NCBI GenBank assembly: GCA_017617335.1
Contig: JAFZWK010000018.1
Coordinates: forward strand, 1-32,352
Length of the DNA stretch: 32,352 nucleotides
Reading direction: 5' to 3'
DNA from: Bacteroidaceae bacterium
Lineage (GTDB): Bacteria; Bacteroidota; Bacteroidia; Bacteroidales; Bacteroidaceae
Shown: positions 22,884 through 32,352 of the stretch, one piece after another
Layout of the letters: each line of letters opens with the position of its first letter
Position numbering within the stretch: position 1 is the stretch's first letter
Notes under the pieces: model-generated
Told to the model about the DNA's origin: nothing
What the model saw: only the letters and a program-made list of their open reading frames with translations
Databases searched by the model: none
Position numbers and translations under genes: made by a program

Positions 22884-24176
22884 TTAAAGTGTGTTCTTGA
22901 GCATGTCTGCCACGATGAAATTGCTACCTCCTATAAACAACAAATCACCTTTCTTTAGATTCTTGAGGGCTGCTTCGTAAGCTGCAGACACATTTTCGTA
23001 TTCCTCGCCATGAAGTCCTGCGTTTCTTGCTTTTGTTGCAAATTGTACTGCTGGCATTGCCCTCTTTACACTGGCTTGTGTGAAATAGTAGCTAGCTTCT
23101 TTGGGAAGCATCGAGAGGACTGTCGTGATGTCCTTGTCTGAGACCATGCCGATTATTATGTGCAGTTCGCGATGAGGCGTTGTTTTCAGCTGTTCTGTGA
23201 TGTATTGCATGCCTCCCACGTTGTGCCCTGTGTCACAAATGATCAGTGGATCCTGATTCAGTTTCTGCCATCTGCCTAAGAGACCAGTGTTATCACATAC
23301 GTGCAGGAATCCTTGTCTAACATTCTCATCGCTCACTCTGTATCCGGCTTCTCTCAGTTCTGGGATGGCAGCCAGAATGGTGTTGGTGTTTTTCTCTTGA
23401 CAAAGTCCTCCTAATTCGCCTTCAAATTGTCCCCAATTTTGGGTATAATAAGTTCGGCCTCCTGTTACGTTCGGACAAGAGGATTTGATTTCATTTTTTT
23501 CTTCAGCAAAGACTATTTTTAAATTGTTTTTCAGTGCATTATTCCAAAATGTTTTCTTAACTTCTGGATGTACGTTCGTCTCCCCTATAATGACTGGAAC
23601 ATGTGGTTTGATAATGCCGGCTTTCTCACCTGCGATCTTTTCCAATGTGTCACCCAAAAATTGAGTGTGGTCGAAACTGATGTTGGTAATGATACACAGA
23701 TCAGGATGAATGATATTGGTACAATCCATGCGTCCTCCAAGTCCGACCTCCACCACAGCTACATCTATTTTTTGTTCTCTGAAATAAAGGAAAGCAAGTG
23801 CGGTGGCCAGTTCAAAAAAGGACGGATGGAGCGGTTCGAAAAAATCCCTTTCCTGTTCAACAAAATCCACAACTCTCTGCATGGGAATCATTTCCCCATT
23901 CACACGGATTCGCTCTCGGAAATCCACTAAATGCGGACTTGTATAGAGGCCCACTTTGTATCCTGCCTCTTGCAGGATAGCGGCTATTGTATGGCAGCAT
24001 GAGCCTTTCCCATTGGTTCCTGCTACATGAATCGTGCGGAAAGACAGGTGAGGATGATTGAAGTGCTCGTCAAGAAGCTTTGTGTTTGTTAGCCCCTCTT
24101 TATACGCACCCGCCCCGATATTTTGAAATAGCGGGGCGGAGTTGAACAGGTATTCTGTTGCTTCTGAATATGTCAT
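22884..24176 (-). CDS. folC: Folylpolyglutamate / dihydrofolate synthase
   Basis: This encodes 430 residues of a Mur-ligase-fold enzyme that adds glutamate to folates (and to dihydropteroate). The ATP-binding loop is [19 protein letters not shown], followed by [18 protein letters not shown], the conserved [14 protein letters not shown], and [20 protein letters not shown]. The C-terminal domain has [18 protein letters not shown]. Its start codon overlaps the dnaJ stop (ATGA on the minus strand), so it is the third gene of a grpE-dnaJ-folC operon and would be co-expressed with the chaperones. Confidence 0.94.
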   Translation of the reverse strand: MTYSEATEYLFNSAPLFQNIGAGAYKEGLTNTKLLDEHFNHPHLSFRTIHVAGTNGKGSCCHTIAAILQEAGYKVGLYTSPHLVDFRERIRVNGEMIPMQRVVDFVEQERDFFEPLHPSFFELATALAFLYFREQKIDVAVVEVGLGGRMDCTNIIHPDLCIITNISFDHTQFLGDTLEKIAGEKAGIIKPHVPVIIGETNVHPEVKKTFWNNALKNNLKIVFAEEKNEIKSSCPNVTGGRTYYTQNWGQFEGELGGLCQEKNTNTILAAIPELREAGYRVSDENVRQGFLHVCDNTGLLGRWQKLNQDPLIICDTGHNVGGMQYITEQLKTTPHRELHIIIGMVSDKDITTVLSMLPKEASYYFTQASVKRAMPAVQFATKARNAGLHGEEYENVSAAYEAALKNLKKGDLLFIGGSNFIVADMLKNTL

Positions 24177-25345
24177 TCAAAAATTTTTTTGAATCTGTTG
24201 AAGAAATTATTCTTGTTGGTAGCCTTGCTTGGCTTCATGTTTTCGCTGTTCTTGACTTTCTCAAAGAGATCCTTTTCCTCCTTGCTCAATGTTTCAGGGA
24301 TATAGACATTGATGTTGACTATCAAATCGCCCACTCCATATCCGTATCCTTTCAGGGCAGGAAGTCCCTTGCCGCGAAGTCTCATTATTTTTCCAGGTTG
24401 TGTTCCTGGTTCAATTTTTATCTTGGCAGATCCATCCAGTGTGGGTATATCAGCTGTGCCACCAAGAACCGCTGTGGGAAGATCCAGCAGCAGATTATAG
24501 ATCAGGTTCTGGTCCTTGCGTTCCAACTCTGGATGTTGTTCTTCTTCGATGAAGACCTGAATGTCACCGGATACTCCATTCCATCTGCCTGCATGACCCT
24601 TACCGTTGAGAGTGATAACAACGCCATCGCTCACACCGGCAGGAATCTTTACTTCAACAACTTCATCTCCATCGATGACACCATTTCCTCCACACACATG
24701 ACATTTGTTCTTGATGGTTTTTCCTGTTCCGTTACAGGTGGGGCAGGCACTTTGTGTCTGCATACGGCCGAACATGCTATTGACGACCCTTGTAACATAT
24801 CCCTTTCCCTTGCATGTCGAACAGGTTTCGGTGCTTCCATCCTCACTGCCGCTTCCGTGACAGTGTTGGCAGGTTATTTTCTTGTGAACCTTGAATTTCT
24901 TGGTCACACCATTCGCCACATCATTCAGGTTTACGCGAACCTTCAGTCTTAGATCGCCTCCTCGGTCAGTTTGACGGGACGAGCCACCTGCATTACTGAA
25001 TCCACTGAATCCGCTGAATCCACCCATGTGGTCCCCAAAGATACTGCCGAACATGCTGAAGATATCATCCATGCTCATGCTGGAAGCTCCGCCGAATCCT
25101 CCGAATCCGCCTGCTCCATCCAATCCTGCATGGCCAAACTGGTCATAGCGCTGACGTTTCTGCGGATCGCGCAGGACATCATAGGCTTCTGCGGCTTCCT
25201 TGAATTTGGCTTCCGCTTCCTTATCACCCGGATTGCGGTCAGGGTGATATTTGATAGCCATCTTCTTGTAAGCGCTCTTCAGTTCCTGATCTGTAGCATT
25301 CTTGCTGACACCCAGAACTTCATAATAATCTCTTTTTTCTGCCAT
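24173..25345 (-). CDS. dnaJ: Chaperone DnaJ
   Basis: This encodes 390 residues of a full class I Hsp40, co-chaperone of DnaK. The J domain is at 1-70 with HPD at 34-36. A G/F-rich region follows at about 73-125. Four zinc-binding CxxCxGxG repeats lie at about 159-222 ([32 protein letters not shown]). The substrate-binding domains follow. It starts only 4 bp after grpE and overlaps folC, so all three genes are co-transcribed. DnaK is not in the window. Confidence 0.97.
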   Translation of the reverse strand: MAEKRDYYEVLGVSKNATDQELKSAYKKMAIKYHPDRNPGDKEAEAKFKEAAEAYDVLRDPQKRQRYDQFGHAGLDGAGGFGGFGGASSMSMDDIFSMFGSIFGDHMGGFSGFSGFSNAGGSSRQTDRGGDLRLKVRVNLNDVANGVTKKFKVHKKITCQHCHGSGSEDGSTETCSTCKGKGYVTRVVNSMFGRMQTQSACPTCNGTGKTIKNKCHVCGGNGVIDGDEVVEVKIPAGVSDGVVITLNGKGHAGRWNGVSGDIQVFIEEEQHPELERKDQNLIYNLLLDLPTAVLGGTADIPTLDGSAKIKIEPGTQPGKIMRLRGKGLPALKGYGYGVGDLIVNINVYIPETLSKEEKDLFEKVKNSENMKPSKATNKNNFFNRFKKIFE

Positions 25346-25349
25346 AGCC

Positions 25350-25997
25350 TTACAGTCCTACTACAACTTGTGCATGTCTGATAACCTTGTCATTCAACTT
25401 GTATCCCTTCAGGGTGCAATCGATGACCTTGCCTTTCATGTCTTCATTGGGGGCAGGTATTTGTGCTATAGCCTCGTGTACATCAACGTCGAAATCGGCA
25501 TTTTCAGTCTTGATGGCTTCCACACCCTGCTTTTCCAGAATGCTGACGAATTTCTTGTAAATGAGTTCTACGCCCTCTACCACAGCTGCCACATCCTCAG
25601 CCTTTTCCATGTTCTTCAATGCACGTTCCATGTCATCCAGAACAGGTAAGATGCTGACGATGGTTTTCTGTCCACCATTCAGTATCAGGTCGGCTTTTTC
25701 CTTGATGGAGCGTTTGTGATAATTGTCAAACTCGGCAACCTTTCTCAGGTATTTGTCCTTCAAAGATTCAATCTCTGCCTCAGCATCAGCCAATTTCTCT
25801 TCCACGGTCTTTTCCTTGGGGGCGTCCTCCTCTTTTTCATCAGAGTCAGTTGCCTCTTCAGGTGTGGCAGAGGATTCCAGGGGCTCCTCGTCCTTTTTAG
25901 TTTTGGGTGACTCTTGACTGCTATCTTGCTGATTCTCTGAGATATTTGTCTTCAGTTGGTCTTCTTCCTCCTGTTTCTCTTTCATTTCTTCACTCAT
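25350..25997 (-). CDS. grpE: GrpE nucleotide exchange factor
   Basis: This encodes 215 residues of GrpE, which releases ADP from DnaK. A long acidic low-complexity N-terminus (E/K/D/S-rich, residues 1-75) precedes the helical dimer ([20 protein letters not shown], then [12 protein letters not shown]) and the C-terminal beta domain ending [12 protein letters not shown] start at ATG 25997 ([12 protein letters not shown]), because an upstream in-frame ATG at 26048 would read through a promoter-like sequence and add an unrelated 17-residue head. It is the first gene of the grpE-dnaJ-folC operon. Confidence 0.94.
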   Translation of the reverse strand: MSEEMKEKQEEEDQLKTNISENQQDSSQESPKTKKDEEPLESSATPEEATDSDEKEEDAPKEKTVEEKLADAEAEIESLKDKYLRKVAEFDNYHKRSIKEKADLILNGGQKTIVSILPVLDDMERALKNMEKAEDVAAVVEGVELIYKKFVSILEKQGVEAIKTENADFDVDVHEAIAQIPAPNEDMKGKVIDCTLKGYKLNDKVIRHAQVVVGL

Positions 25998-26024
25998 TTT
26001 TACGTTAGTTTTCTTACTGTGTAA

Positions 26025-26042
26025 GTGCAAGAAATGTGCCAA
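26025..26042 (-). promoter_or_regulatory. Sigma-54-type (-24/-12) promoter for grpE-dnaJ-folC
   Basis: On the minus strand this reads TTGGCACATTTCTTGCAC. It matches the sigma-54 consensus TGGCAC-N5-TTGCA with the required ten bases between GG and GC. The -12 element (26025-26030) would place the transcript start near 26014, giving a leader of about 17 nt before the grpE ATG. It sits in the short gap between the ABC-F gene and grpE. No activator site could be identified. Confidence 0.55.
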
Positions 26043-26057
26043 TGTCATATTGTCCGA

Positions 26058-28600
<2,543 letters not shown>

Positions 28601-28622
28601 GTGAAAACCTTGAATTCGGGCA

Positions 28623-28630
28623 CAAAATTA
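28623..28630 (-). promoter_or_regulatory. Bacteroidetes -7 box for the LysM glucosaminidase gene
   Basis: On the minus strand this reads TAATTTTG, fitting TAnnTTTG, 22 bp before the ATG at 28600. It is part of a compact divergent promoter region shared with cdd. Confidence 0.5.
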
Positions 28631-28663
28631 ATAAAAATACCTTGATATCCGAAAAAAAAAGCA

Positions 28664-28671
28664 TACATTTG
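28664..28671 (+). promoter_or_regulatory. Bacteroidetes promoter for cdd
   Basis: TACATTTG matches the -7 box TAnnTTTG, and a TTG at 28642-28644 lies 19 bp upstream, the usual distance for the -33 element. The cdd ATG follows 39 bp downstream. Confidence 0.55.
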
Positions 28672-28710
28672 TCGTTGTGAAGCAATGAATATTGTTTAAA
28701 GAACTGTCAG

Positions 28711-29190
28711 ATGAAACAATATGATATCGTGAGTTCCGTGACGGTTTATGATTGGGAAGAGCTTTCATCCGAGGACCGTCAGCTTGTGGAAGCGGCCAAG
28801 GAGGCCACCCGTACCAGTTATTCTCCCTACAGTCATTTCCAGGTAGGTGCAGCAGCTTTGTTGGCCAATGGAGTTGTCTTCACCGGCAGCAATCAGGAGA
28901 ATGCAGCCTTCCCCTCAGGACTTTGTGCCGAGCGAACCACCCTTTTCTCCGCTAATGCCCAATATCCCGACCAGCCGGTTCTGGCGCTGGCGATTGCAGC
29001 CTTCAAGGGAGAGCATTTCCTCCAGGAACCGATTCCTCCCTGTGGAGGATGTCTTCAGGTGATGCTTGAGGTAGAGGACCGCTTCAAGCACCCCATCCGC
29101 ATTCTGCTGTACGGAACCGATGGTACTCATGTTGTAGATTCCGTTCGCGCCCTTCTTCCATTCCAGTTCGTGAAGAAGTCAATGCTGTGA
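28711..29190 (+). CDS. cdd: Cytidine deaminase
   Basis: This encodes 159 residues of the small tetrameric type. The enzyme deaminates cytidine and deoxycytidine to uridine forms in pyrimidine salvage. Core motifs: YSPYSHFQVGAAALLANG, the zinc site SGLCAERTTLFSANAQYPDQ (cysteine plus catalytic glutamate), and the two further zinc cysteines in IPPCGGCLQVMLE. Full length, with a short N-terminal extension typical of Bacteroidetes. It is followed by rmuC after 26 bp on the same strand. Confidence 0.95.
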   Translation: MKQYDIVSSVTVYDWEELSSEDRQLVEAAKEATRTSYSPYSHFQVGAAALLANGVVFTGSNQENAAFPSGLCAERTTLFSANAQYPDQPVLALAIAAFKGEHFLQEPIPPCGGCLQVMLEVEDRFKHPIRILLYGTDGTHVVDSVRALLPFQFVKKSML

Positions 29191-29216
29191 TCACACAACA
29201 TTAAAGACAAAAGACT

Positions 29217-30770
29217 ATGGAATTGTATTTTGCGATAGCCATTGTAGCCGTAGCCATCATGAGCGTGGTGTGTTACCTGTTGGGTAAGAGATATGGTCAG
29301 CAGATAGGCTCCATCAAGATAGAGACATTGGAGAGCAAGGTGGGAGAACTGCAGACAAAGATAGTGAGCCACGAGCAGACAATTACCAGTCAGACAGGTG
29401 AACTGAGGCAACTGAGCACGGAACGCGAGGTGCAGAGGACGAAGGCCGAGACGGCAGCAAGCCAGCTGGCTGACCTGAAGCTGATGTACGAGAAACAGAT
29501 AGCCATCCTGCGCCAGGAAAGCGAGGAGGAGGAACAGGAGACCAAGATGCAGAGCGAGAAGATGATCCAGGACCTGAAGGAGTCGTACGAGAAGCAGCTG
29601 GCTCAGGTGAAAGAGGCTTCGGAGAAGCAACTCGAGCAGTTACGCGAGATGAACAAGAAGCAGGTGGAGGATCAGCTGACACTCATCAAGGAACAGATGA
29701 AATCCACCTCAGAGACCGTGCTGAGGGCGCGTCAGGAGGAGTTGGGCGAGAAGAACAAGGAACAGGTGTCGCGAATCGTCGATCCGCTGGAGCAGAGCCT
29801 CAAGGCCATGAAGGAATCTCTCGAGGACAGCAAGCTGAAGCACAAGGAGGCTCTCGATCGGCTGGATGCTACCATCAGGGCAAACATGAGCCAGAACACT
29901 AAGCTGGGAGAAACGGCTGACCGGCTGACAAGAGCCTTGACGGGTGAGGTGAAGATCCAAGGCAACTTCGGGGAGTTGAAGCTCAAGCAACTGCTGGAGG
30001 ATCTTGGCCTCAAGGACGGCGAACAGTATTCCTCCCAGGAACATCTGCGCGACAAGCTGGGAAATCAGATCAAGGACGACGAAGGCAGGGGATTGATTCC
30101 TGATATCATCCTGCATTTCCCCAACAAACGTGATGTGGTAGTCGATTCGAAGATGTCATTCACCGCCTATGAGCAATACGTCAACTCGGAGGATTCCAGC
30201 GAGCAGAGCAGGTTTCTGAAGGAGCACCTTGTCAGCGTTCGTGCCCAGGTGGACCGACTTGCCAAGAAAGACTATAGCAAGTACCTGCAGGAGGGATACA
30301 ACAAACTGAATTTCGTCATCATGTATATCCACACGGAAGGCGCGCTCAACCTTGCCCTCTCAAACGACAGCTCCCTCTGGCGCGAGGCTTACGACAAGGG
30401 AGTTCTCATCCTGGGACCTCAGACGATGTATATGAACCTGCGTATTCTGGAGATGATGTGGACTCAGGTGCGCCAGCTTAAGAATCAGGAGGAGATGATG
30501 AAGGCTGCCACCCAAATCATCGACCGCACCCAGGATTTTGCCAAGAGATTTACCGATGTGGAAACAAAGATGAAGGACACCGTCTCGTGCATGAACCAGC
30601 TGAAAATCACAACCGCAGAGAATGGCCCCAGCATCATCACCGCTGCACGCAATCTGCTGAAGGCTGGAGCTCGCGAAAACAAGAGGAAGAAATCGCTGGA
30701 AGAATACGAAACATCTGATTTTCTGGAGGGAGAAGAAAGCGGAAAATTGGAGGACAAGACCCCCTGTTAA
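29217..30770 (+). CDS. rmuC: RmuC-family DNA recombination protein
   Basis: This encodes 517 residues. An N-terminal membrane anchor (LYFAIAIVAVAIMSVVCYLL) is followed by a very long coiled coil at about 30-235, rich in E, K and Q. The RmuC domain covers about 245-480: QGNFGELKLKQLLEDLGLKD, then the nuclease-like core LIPDIILHFPNKRDVVVDSK with aspartates and a lysine resembling PD-(D/E)xK, then YNKLNFVIMYIHTEGALNLA. RmuC proteins limit inversions at repeats and have been linked to restriction-like control of recombination. G+C is visibly higher here than in the first 6.6 kb. Probably co-transcribed with cdd. Confidence 0.93.
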   Translation: MELYFAIAIVAVAIMSVVCYLLGKRYGQQIGSIKIETLESKVGELQTKIVSHEQTITSQTGELRQLSTEREVQRTKAETAASQLADLKLMYEKQIAILRQESEEEEQETKMQSEKMIQDLKESYEKQLAQVKEASEKQLEQLREMNKKQVEDQLTLIKEQMKSTSETVLRARQEELGEKNKEQVSRIVDPLEQSLKAMKESLEDSKLKHKEALDRLDATIRANMSQNTKLGETADRLTRALTGEVKIQGNFGELKLKQLLEDLGLKDGEQYSSQEHLRDKLGNQIKDDEGRGLIPDIILHFPNKRDVVVDSKMSFTAYEQYVNSEDSSEQSRFLKEHLVSVRAQVDRLAKKDYSKYLQEGYNKLNFVIMYIHTEGALNLALSNDSSLWREAYDKGVLILGPQTMYMNLRILEMMWTQVRQLKNQEEMMKAATQIIDRTQDFAKRFTDVETKMKDTVSCMNQLKITTAENGPSIITAARNLLKAGARENKRKKSLEEYETSDFLEGEESGKLEDKTPC

Positions 30771-30989
30771 GTTTTTTTAACCATTATTTCTTGTTGCATC
30801 CTGTTCATTTCCAGTTAAATAGGGGAGTGAAAGCCTTAGAAACTCCCTCGGAATGGGTGAAGCGGGCAGGTCGCACAGCAGGCAAATGAAATGTTAAAAG
30901 AGGGTCGCATACGGGCTGAAAAAGGGGCAAAAACGAGGAAAAACAGGGGAGAAGAAGAAAAAAAAATGCTGATTATCAGTTTTTTTCCG
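30771..30989 (+). other. Intergenic region after rmuC, no gene seen
   Basis: The gap between rmuC and the gene at 31081 is 310 bp. It has a weak GTTAA/TTAAC hairpin with a T-run overlapping the rmuC stop (30766-30781), a GGGAGT/ACTCCC hairpin (30823-30828 with 30842-30847) without a T-tract, and a purine-rich stretch from about 30895 to 30966. Possible frames are short and show no protein-like pattern. Confidence 0.5.
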
Positions 30990-30997
30990 TAACTTTG
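30990..30997 (+). promoter_or_regulatory. Bacteroidetes -7 box for the gene at 31081
   Basis: TAACTTTG matches TAnnTTTG, with a T-rich run just upstream. The transcript would start near 31003, giving a leader of about 75 nt to the ATG at 31081. Confidence 0.6.
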
Positions 30998-31080
30998 CAC
31001 CCGCTAAACCTAAAAAATGGGCGATGAACGAACGCCCAAGGTGAACGAAGAATTTGAGAACGAAACGAAAAATTGGTATT

Positions 31081-31704
31081 ATGAAGAGACGGTTCACGTT
31101 GCTCTTATGGATCCTGATCGTGGGAACGGTAGCCCCCCTTGCGGAGACGCTGTTCATCATGAATGCCGACAAGGCCCGCGAGGATGCCTCCTTCGGCATC
31201 GTCTCCCTCGTCCGTCGTGCTCACGAGCAGATGGCAGAGATGAGACAGTACCGGTTGGATTCCCTGAAAGAGCAATTGGTGGGCGAGGTTACCTCTTATA
31301 TTAAAAAGGTTGCCCCCACTTCCTACGACGCTTTGCCAGCCTATATGGTTGACCAGTGTCTCGACAACGACTTGGACATCTGCTTCATGCTGAGTCAGAC
31401 TCAGTTGGAGACCTGCTTCGGCACACTCGGAATGGGGCGTGCCCAAAGCCGTTACTCAATGTTTGGCGTCAGTCGCCGTTATACCAGTTACGAGAATTGC
31501 ATCGCTGACTATGTCGCCCTGCTCAAGTCCAATTATCTGGTAAATGGCCGCACCGAACAGGATTTGATGAAGAACTATGTGAACAACGGCGGTTTCCGCT
31601 ATGCTTCCAGCCCCACGTACGAGGAAGAGCTGACGGCCACCTACAAACGTGTAGTGAAGGATACGAATATCCGCAGCCTGCAGCAGCAGTACGAGGCACT
31701 TTAG
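31081..31704 (+). CDS. Exported glucosaminidase-like protein
   Basis: This encodes 207 residues. I start at ATG 31081, giving MKRRFTLLLWILIVGTVAPL, a signal peptide or N-terminal anchor. The in-frame ATG at 31054 adds nine residues before the basic stretch. The body resembles the GH73/glucosaminidase-type fold: CFMLSQTQLETCFGTLGMGR places a glutamate where the family has its catalytic residue, then RYSMFGVSRRYTSYENCIAD and YVNNGGFRYASSPTYEEELT. It likely cleaves or binds peptidoglycan in the periplasm. It is smaller than the LysM enzyme at 27686 and has no binding domains. A terminator follows. Confidence 0.75.
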   Translation: MKRRFTLLLWILIVGTVAPLAETLFIMNADKAREDASFGIVSLVRRAHEQMAEMRQYRLDSLKEQLVGEVTSYIKKVAPTSYDALPAYMVDQCLDNDLDICFMLSQTQLETCFGTLGMGRAQSRYSMFGVSRRYTSYENCIADYVALLKSNYLVNGRTEQDLMKNYVNNGGFRYASSPTYEEELTATYKRVVKDTNIRSLQQQYEAL

Positions 31705-31755
31705 AAGCCTGTTCACACTGGCAGATCACTTTTCTGCCAACACCGTCAATAAAAG

Positions 31756-31783
31756 AATCTCTCTCTCGCAGGGAGATTTTTTT
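31756..31783 (+). terminator. Rho-independent terminator after the 31081 gene
   Basis: The arms AATCTCTC (31756-31763) and GGGAGATT (31771-31778) form an 8-bp stem with one G-U pair and a 7-base loop. The last two Ts of the stem continue into a run of T to 31783. It lies 52 bp after the stop codon. Confidence 0.75.
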
Positions 31784-31816
31784 ATGCTCCCCGTCTTACC
31801 CTGACGAGGCAGGAAA

Positions 31817-31850
31817 CACAACGTGTTGGAACTCGGATCACAACGTGTTG
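31817..31850. repeat. Paired 12-bp motif CACAACGTGTTG, 22 bp apart
   Basis: Two identical copies lie at 31817-31828 and 31839-31850, start to start 22 bp, about two helical turns. Each is itself nearly symmetric (CAAC-GT-GTTG). No gene with an obvious start lies within 300 bp downstream. The arrangement resembles a binding site for a protein dimer pair. Confidence 0.5.
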
Positions 31851-31908
31851 ACTTCCTCTTTCTGACACGATGCAAAGGGTGGGGAAGTTTCTCAAAGACA
31901 ATCAACGA

Positions 31909-32351
31909 TAACGTTAACCTTAACCTTAACCAGAGGACGTAAATCTTTGAAGAAAACCCAGAAAACCCTTCTTCAAAGTCTCGGCACTATTGTGCCTCAT
32001 GTTCTGCCATCGCCCTGAATCTGGTTGGAAGCGAGCTTCCCCCATCTTCCAGCCGATACCATAACATATTCCTTCGGATTCCGAACTTTCAAGACGAAAA
32101 CCCCGCTTTCGCTGAAAAAACGTTCTTTTTTTGCCATCGTTATCGTCAACATCAACGTTAGTTTCTTTGTTTTCCTTGGTTGTGCTGCGAGGCCGAAAGG
32201 CAGTTCTAAGGTATTGAACCAGGGGCTGTCAAGCTTGCTTGGACAGGACTTGGGGCGATGCCTTGGAACAGATGCTCGTAGAGCATGCAGCACAAACAAG
32301 GGTTTTCTCGGTTTTGTTACTATTCCTTAGTTAAGGTTAAGGTTAACGTTA
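31909..32351. repeat. Hairpin-rich element bounded by 22-bp inverted repeats with TTAACC units
   Basis: The left end, 31909-31930 (TAACGTTAACCTTAACCTTA then AC), is the exact reverse complement of 32330-32351. Between them are several strong hairpins: CTTTGAAGAA/TTCTTCAAAG (31945-31954 with 31969-31978), GGCAC/GTGCC (31983-31987 with 31992-31996), a TGGAAG/CTTCCA stem near 32025-32055, a CTGTC..GACAG stem near 32227-32247, and ATGCTC/GAGCAT near 32272-32286. There is no transposase. The minus-strand frame from 32137 to 31997 (46 aa) is of doubtful coding value. It is probably a dispersed repeat, MITE-like element or structured RNA. Confidence 0.55.
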
Positions 32352-32352
32352 C

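Noticed and set aside
24158-24952. 264-codon open frame on the + strand opposite dnaJ/folC
   Set aside because: It lies antisense to strongly conserved DnaJ coding sequence; its translation has no domain-like pattern and mirrors the dnaJ codons.
25998-26048. Extended grpE start at 26048
   Set aside because: It would translate the sigma-54-like promoter and adds a head unlike GrpE; ATG 25997 begins the usual acidic N-terminus.
31997-32299. 100-codon minus-strand frame (and a similar + strand frame at 32025-32330) in the terminal element
   Set aside because: Both frames overlap in hairpin-rich DNA. A 46-residue part from 32137 (MAKKERFFSESG) looks vaguely protein-like, but without a leader or homology I treat it as part of the repeat element.
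31909-32351. Insertion sequence
   Set aside because: Inverted ends are present but there is no transposase frame and no visible target-site duplication; the right flank is outside the window.

Overview
The window looks like a chromosomal segment from a Bacteroidales bacterium, most like Prevotella/Segatella. Evidence seen: promoters with the Bacteroidetes -7 box TAnnTTTG, A/T-rich leaders mostly without Shine-Dalgarno sequences, two lipoprotein signal peptides, a fasciclin-domain lipoprotein, and a Bacteroides-type arabinose/galactose cluster (Nudix-family AraR, SSS transporter, AraA, AraD, FGGY kinase, transketolase, RpiB, then GalK/MFS/GalM). No rRNA, tRNA, CRISPR array or transposase was found.

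Region 1 (1-6602, + strand) is A/T-rich and reads as a defence island. It has the 3' end of a type III-restriction-like helicase/nuclease, a 70-aa acidic protein, a DndD-like SMC-type ATPase, and a HerA-type ATPase whose N-terminus resembles DndE. These genes are packed with ATGA overlaps. After them come two proteins sharing an N-terminal module of about 70 residues but with different C-termini, a third decayed copy broken by an in-frame TAG, and a DUF2442/HTH protein with an unusually strong ribosome-binding site. DndA, DndB and DndC are not in the window, so this is either a Dnd-related variant or the tail of a larger locus. It is the best candidate for an undescribed system.

Region 2 (6661-12539, - strand) has a fasciclin-domain lipoprotein with its own promoter, then tkt-rpiB followed by a lipoprotein and two small hypothetical genes.

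Region 3 (12625-22818, - strand) is sugar catabolism. The operon SSS transporter - araR - araD - araA - FGGY kinase starts at a promoter with palindromic candidate operators. It takes up L-arabinose and converts it through ribulose and ribulose-5-phosphate to xylulose-5-phosphate, which feeds transketolase and RpiB. Upstream is galM - MFS transporter - galK, closed by a strong terminator.

Region 4 (22884-28630, - strand) is housekeeping: a LysM glucosaminidase and an ABC-F protein, then grpE-dnaJ-folC behind a near-perfect sigma-54-type promoter. Region 5 (28664-31704, + strand) has cdd, rmuC and a glucosaminidase-like exported protein.

Region 6 (31705-32352) has no convincing gene. It contains a terminator, a paired 12-bp motif, and a hairpin-rich stretch of about 440 bp bounded by perfect 22-bp inverted repeats built from TTAACC units. 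This is probably a dispersed repeat or structured-RNA element, and the window ends inside it.
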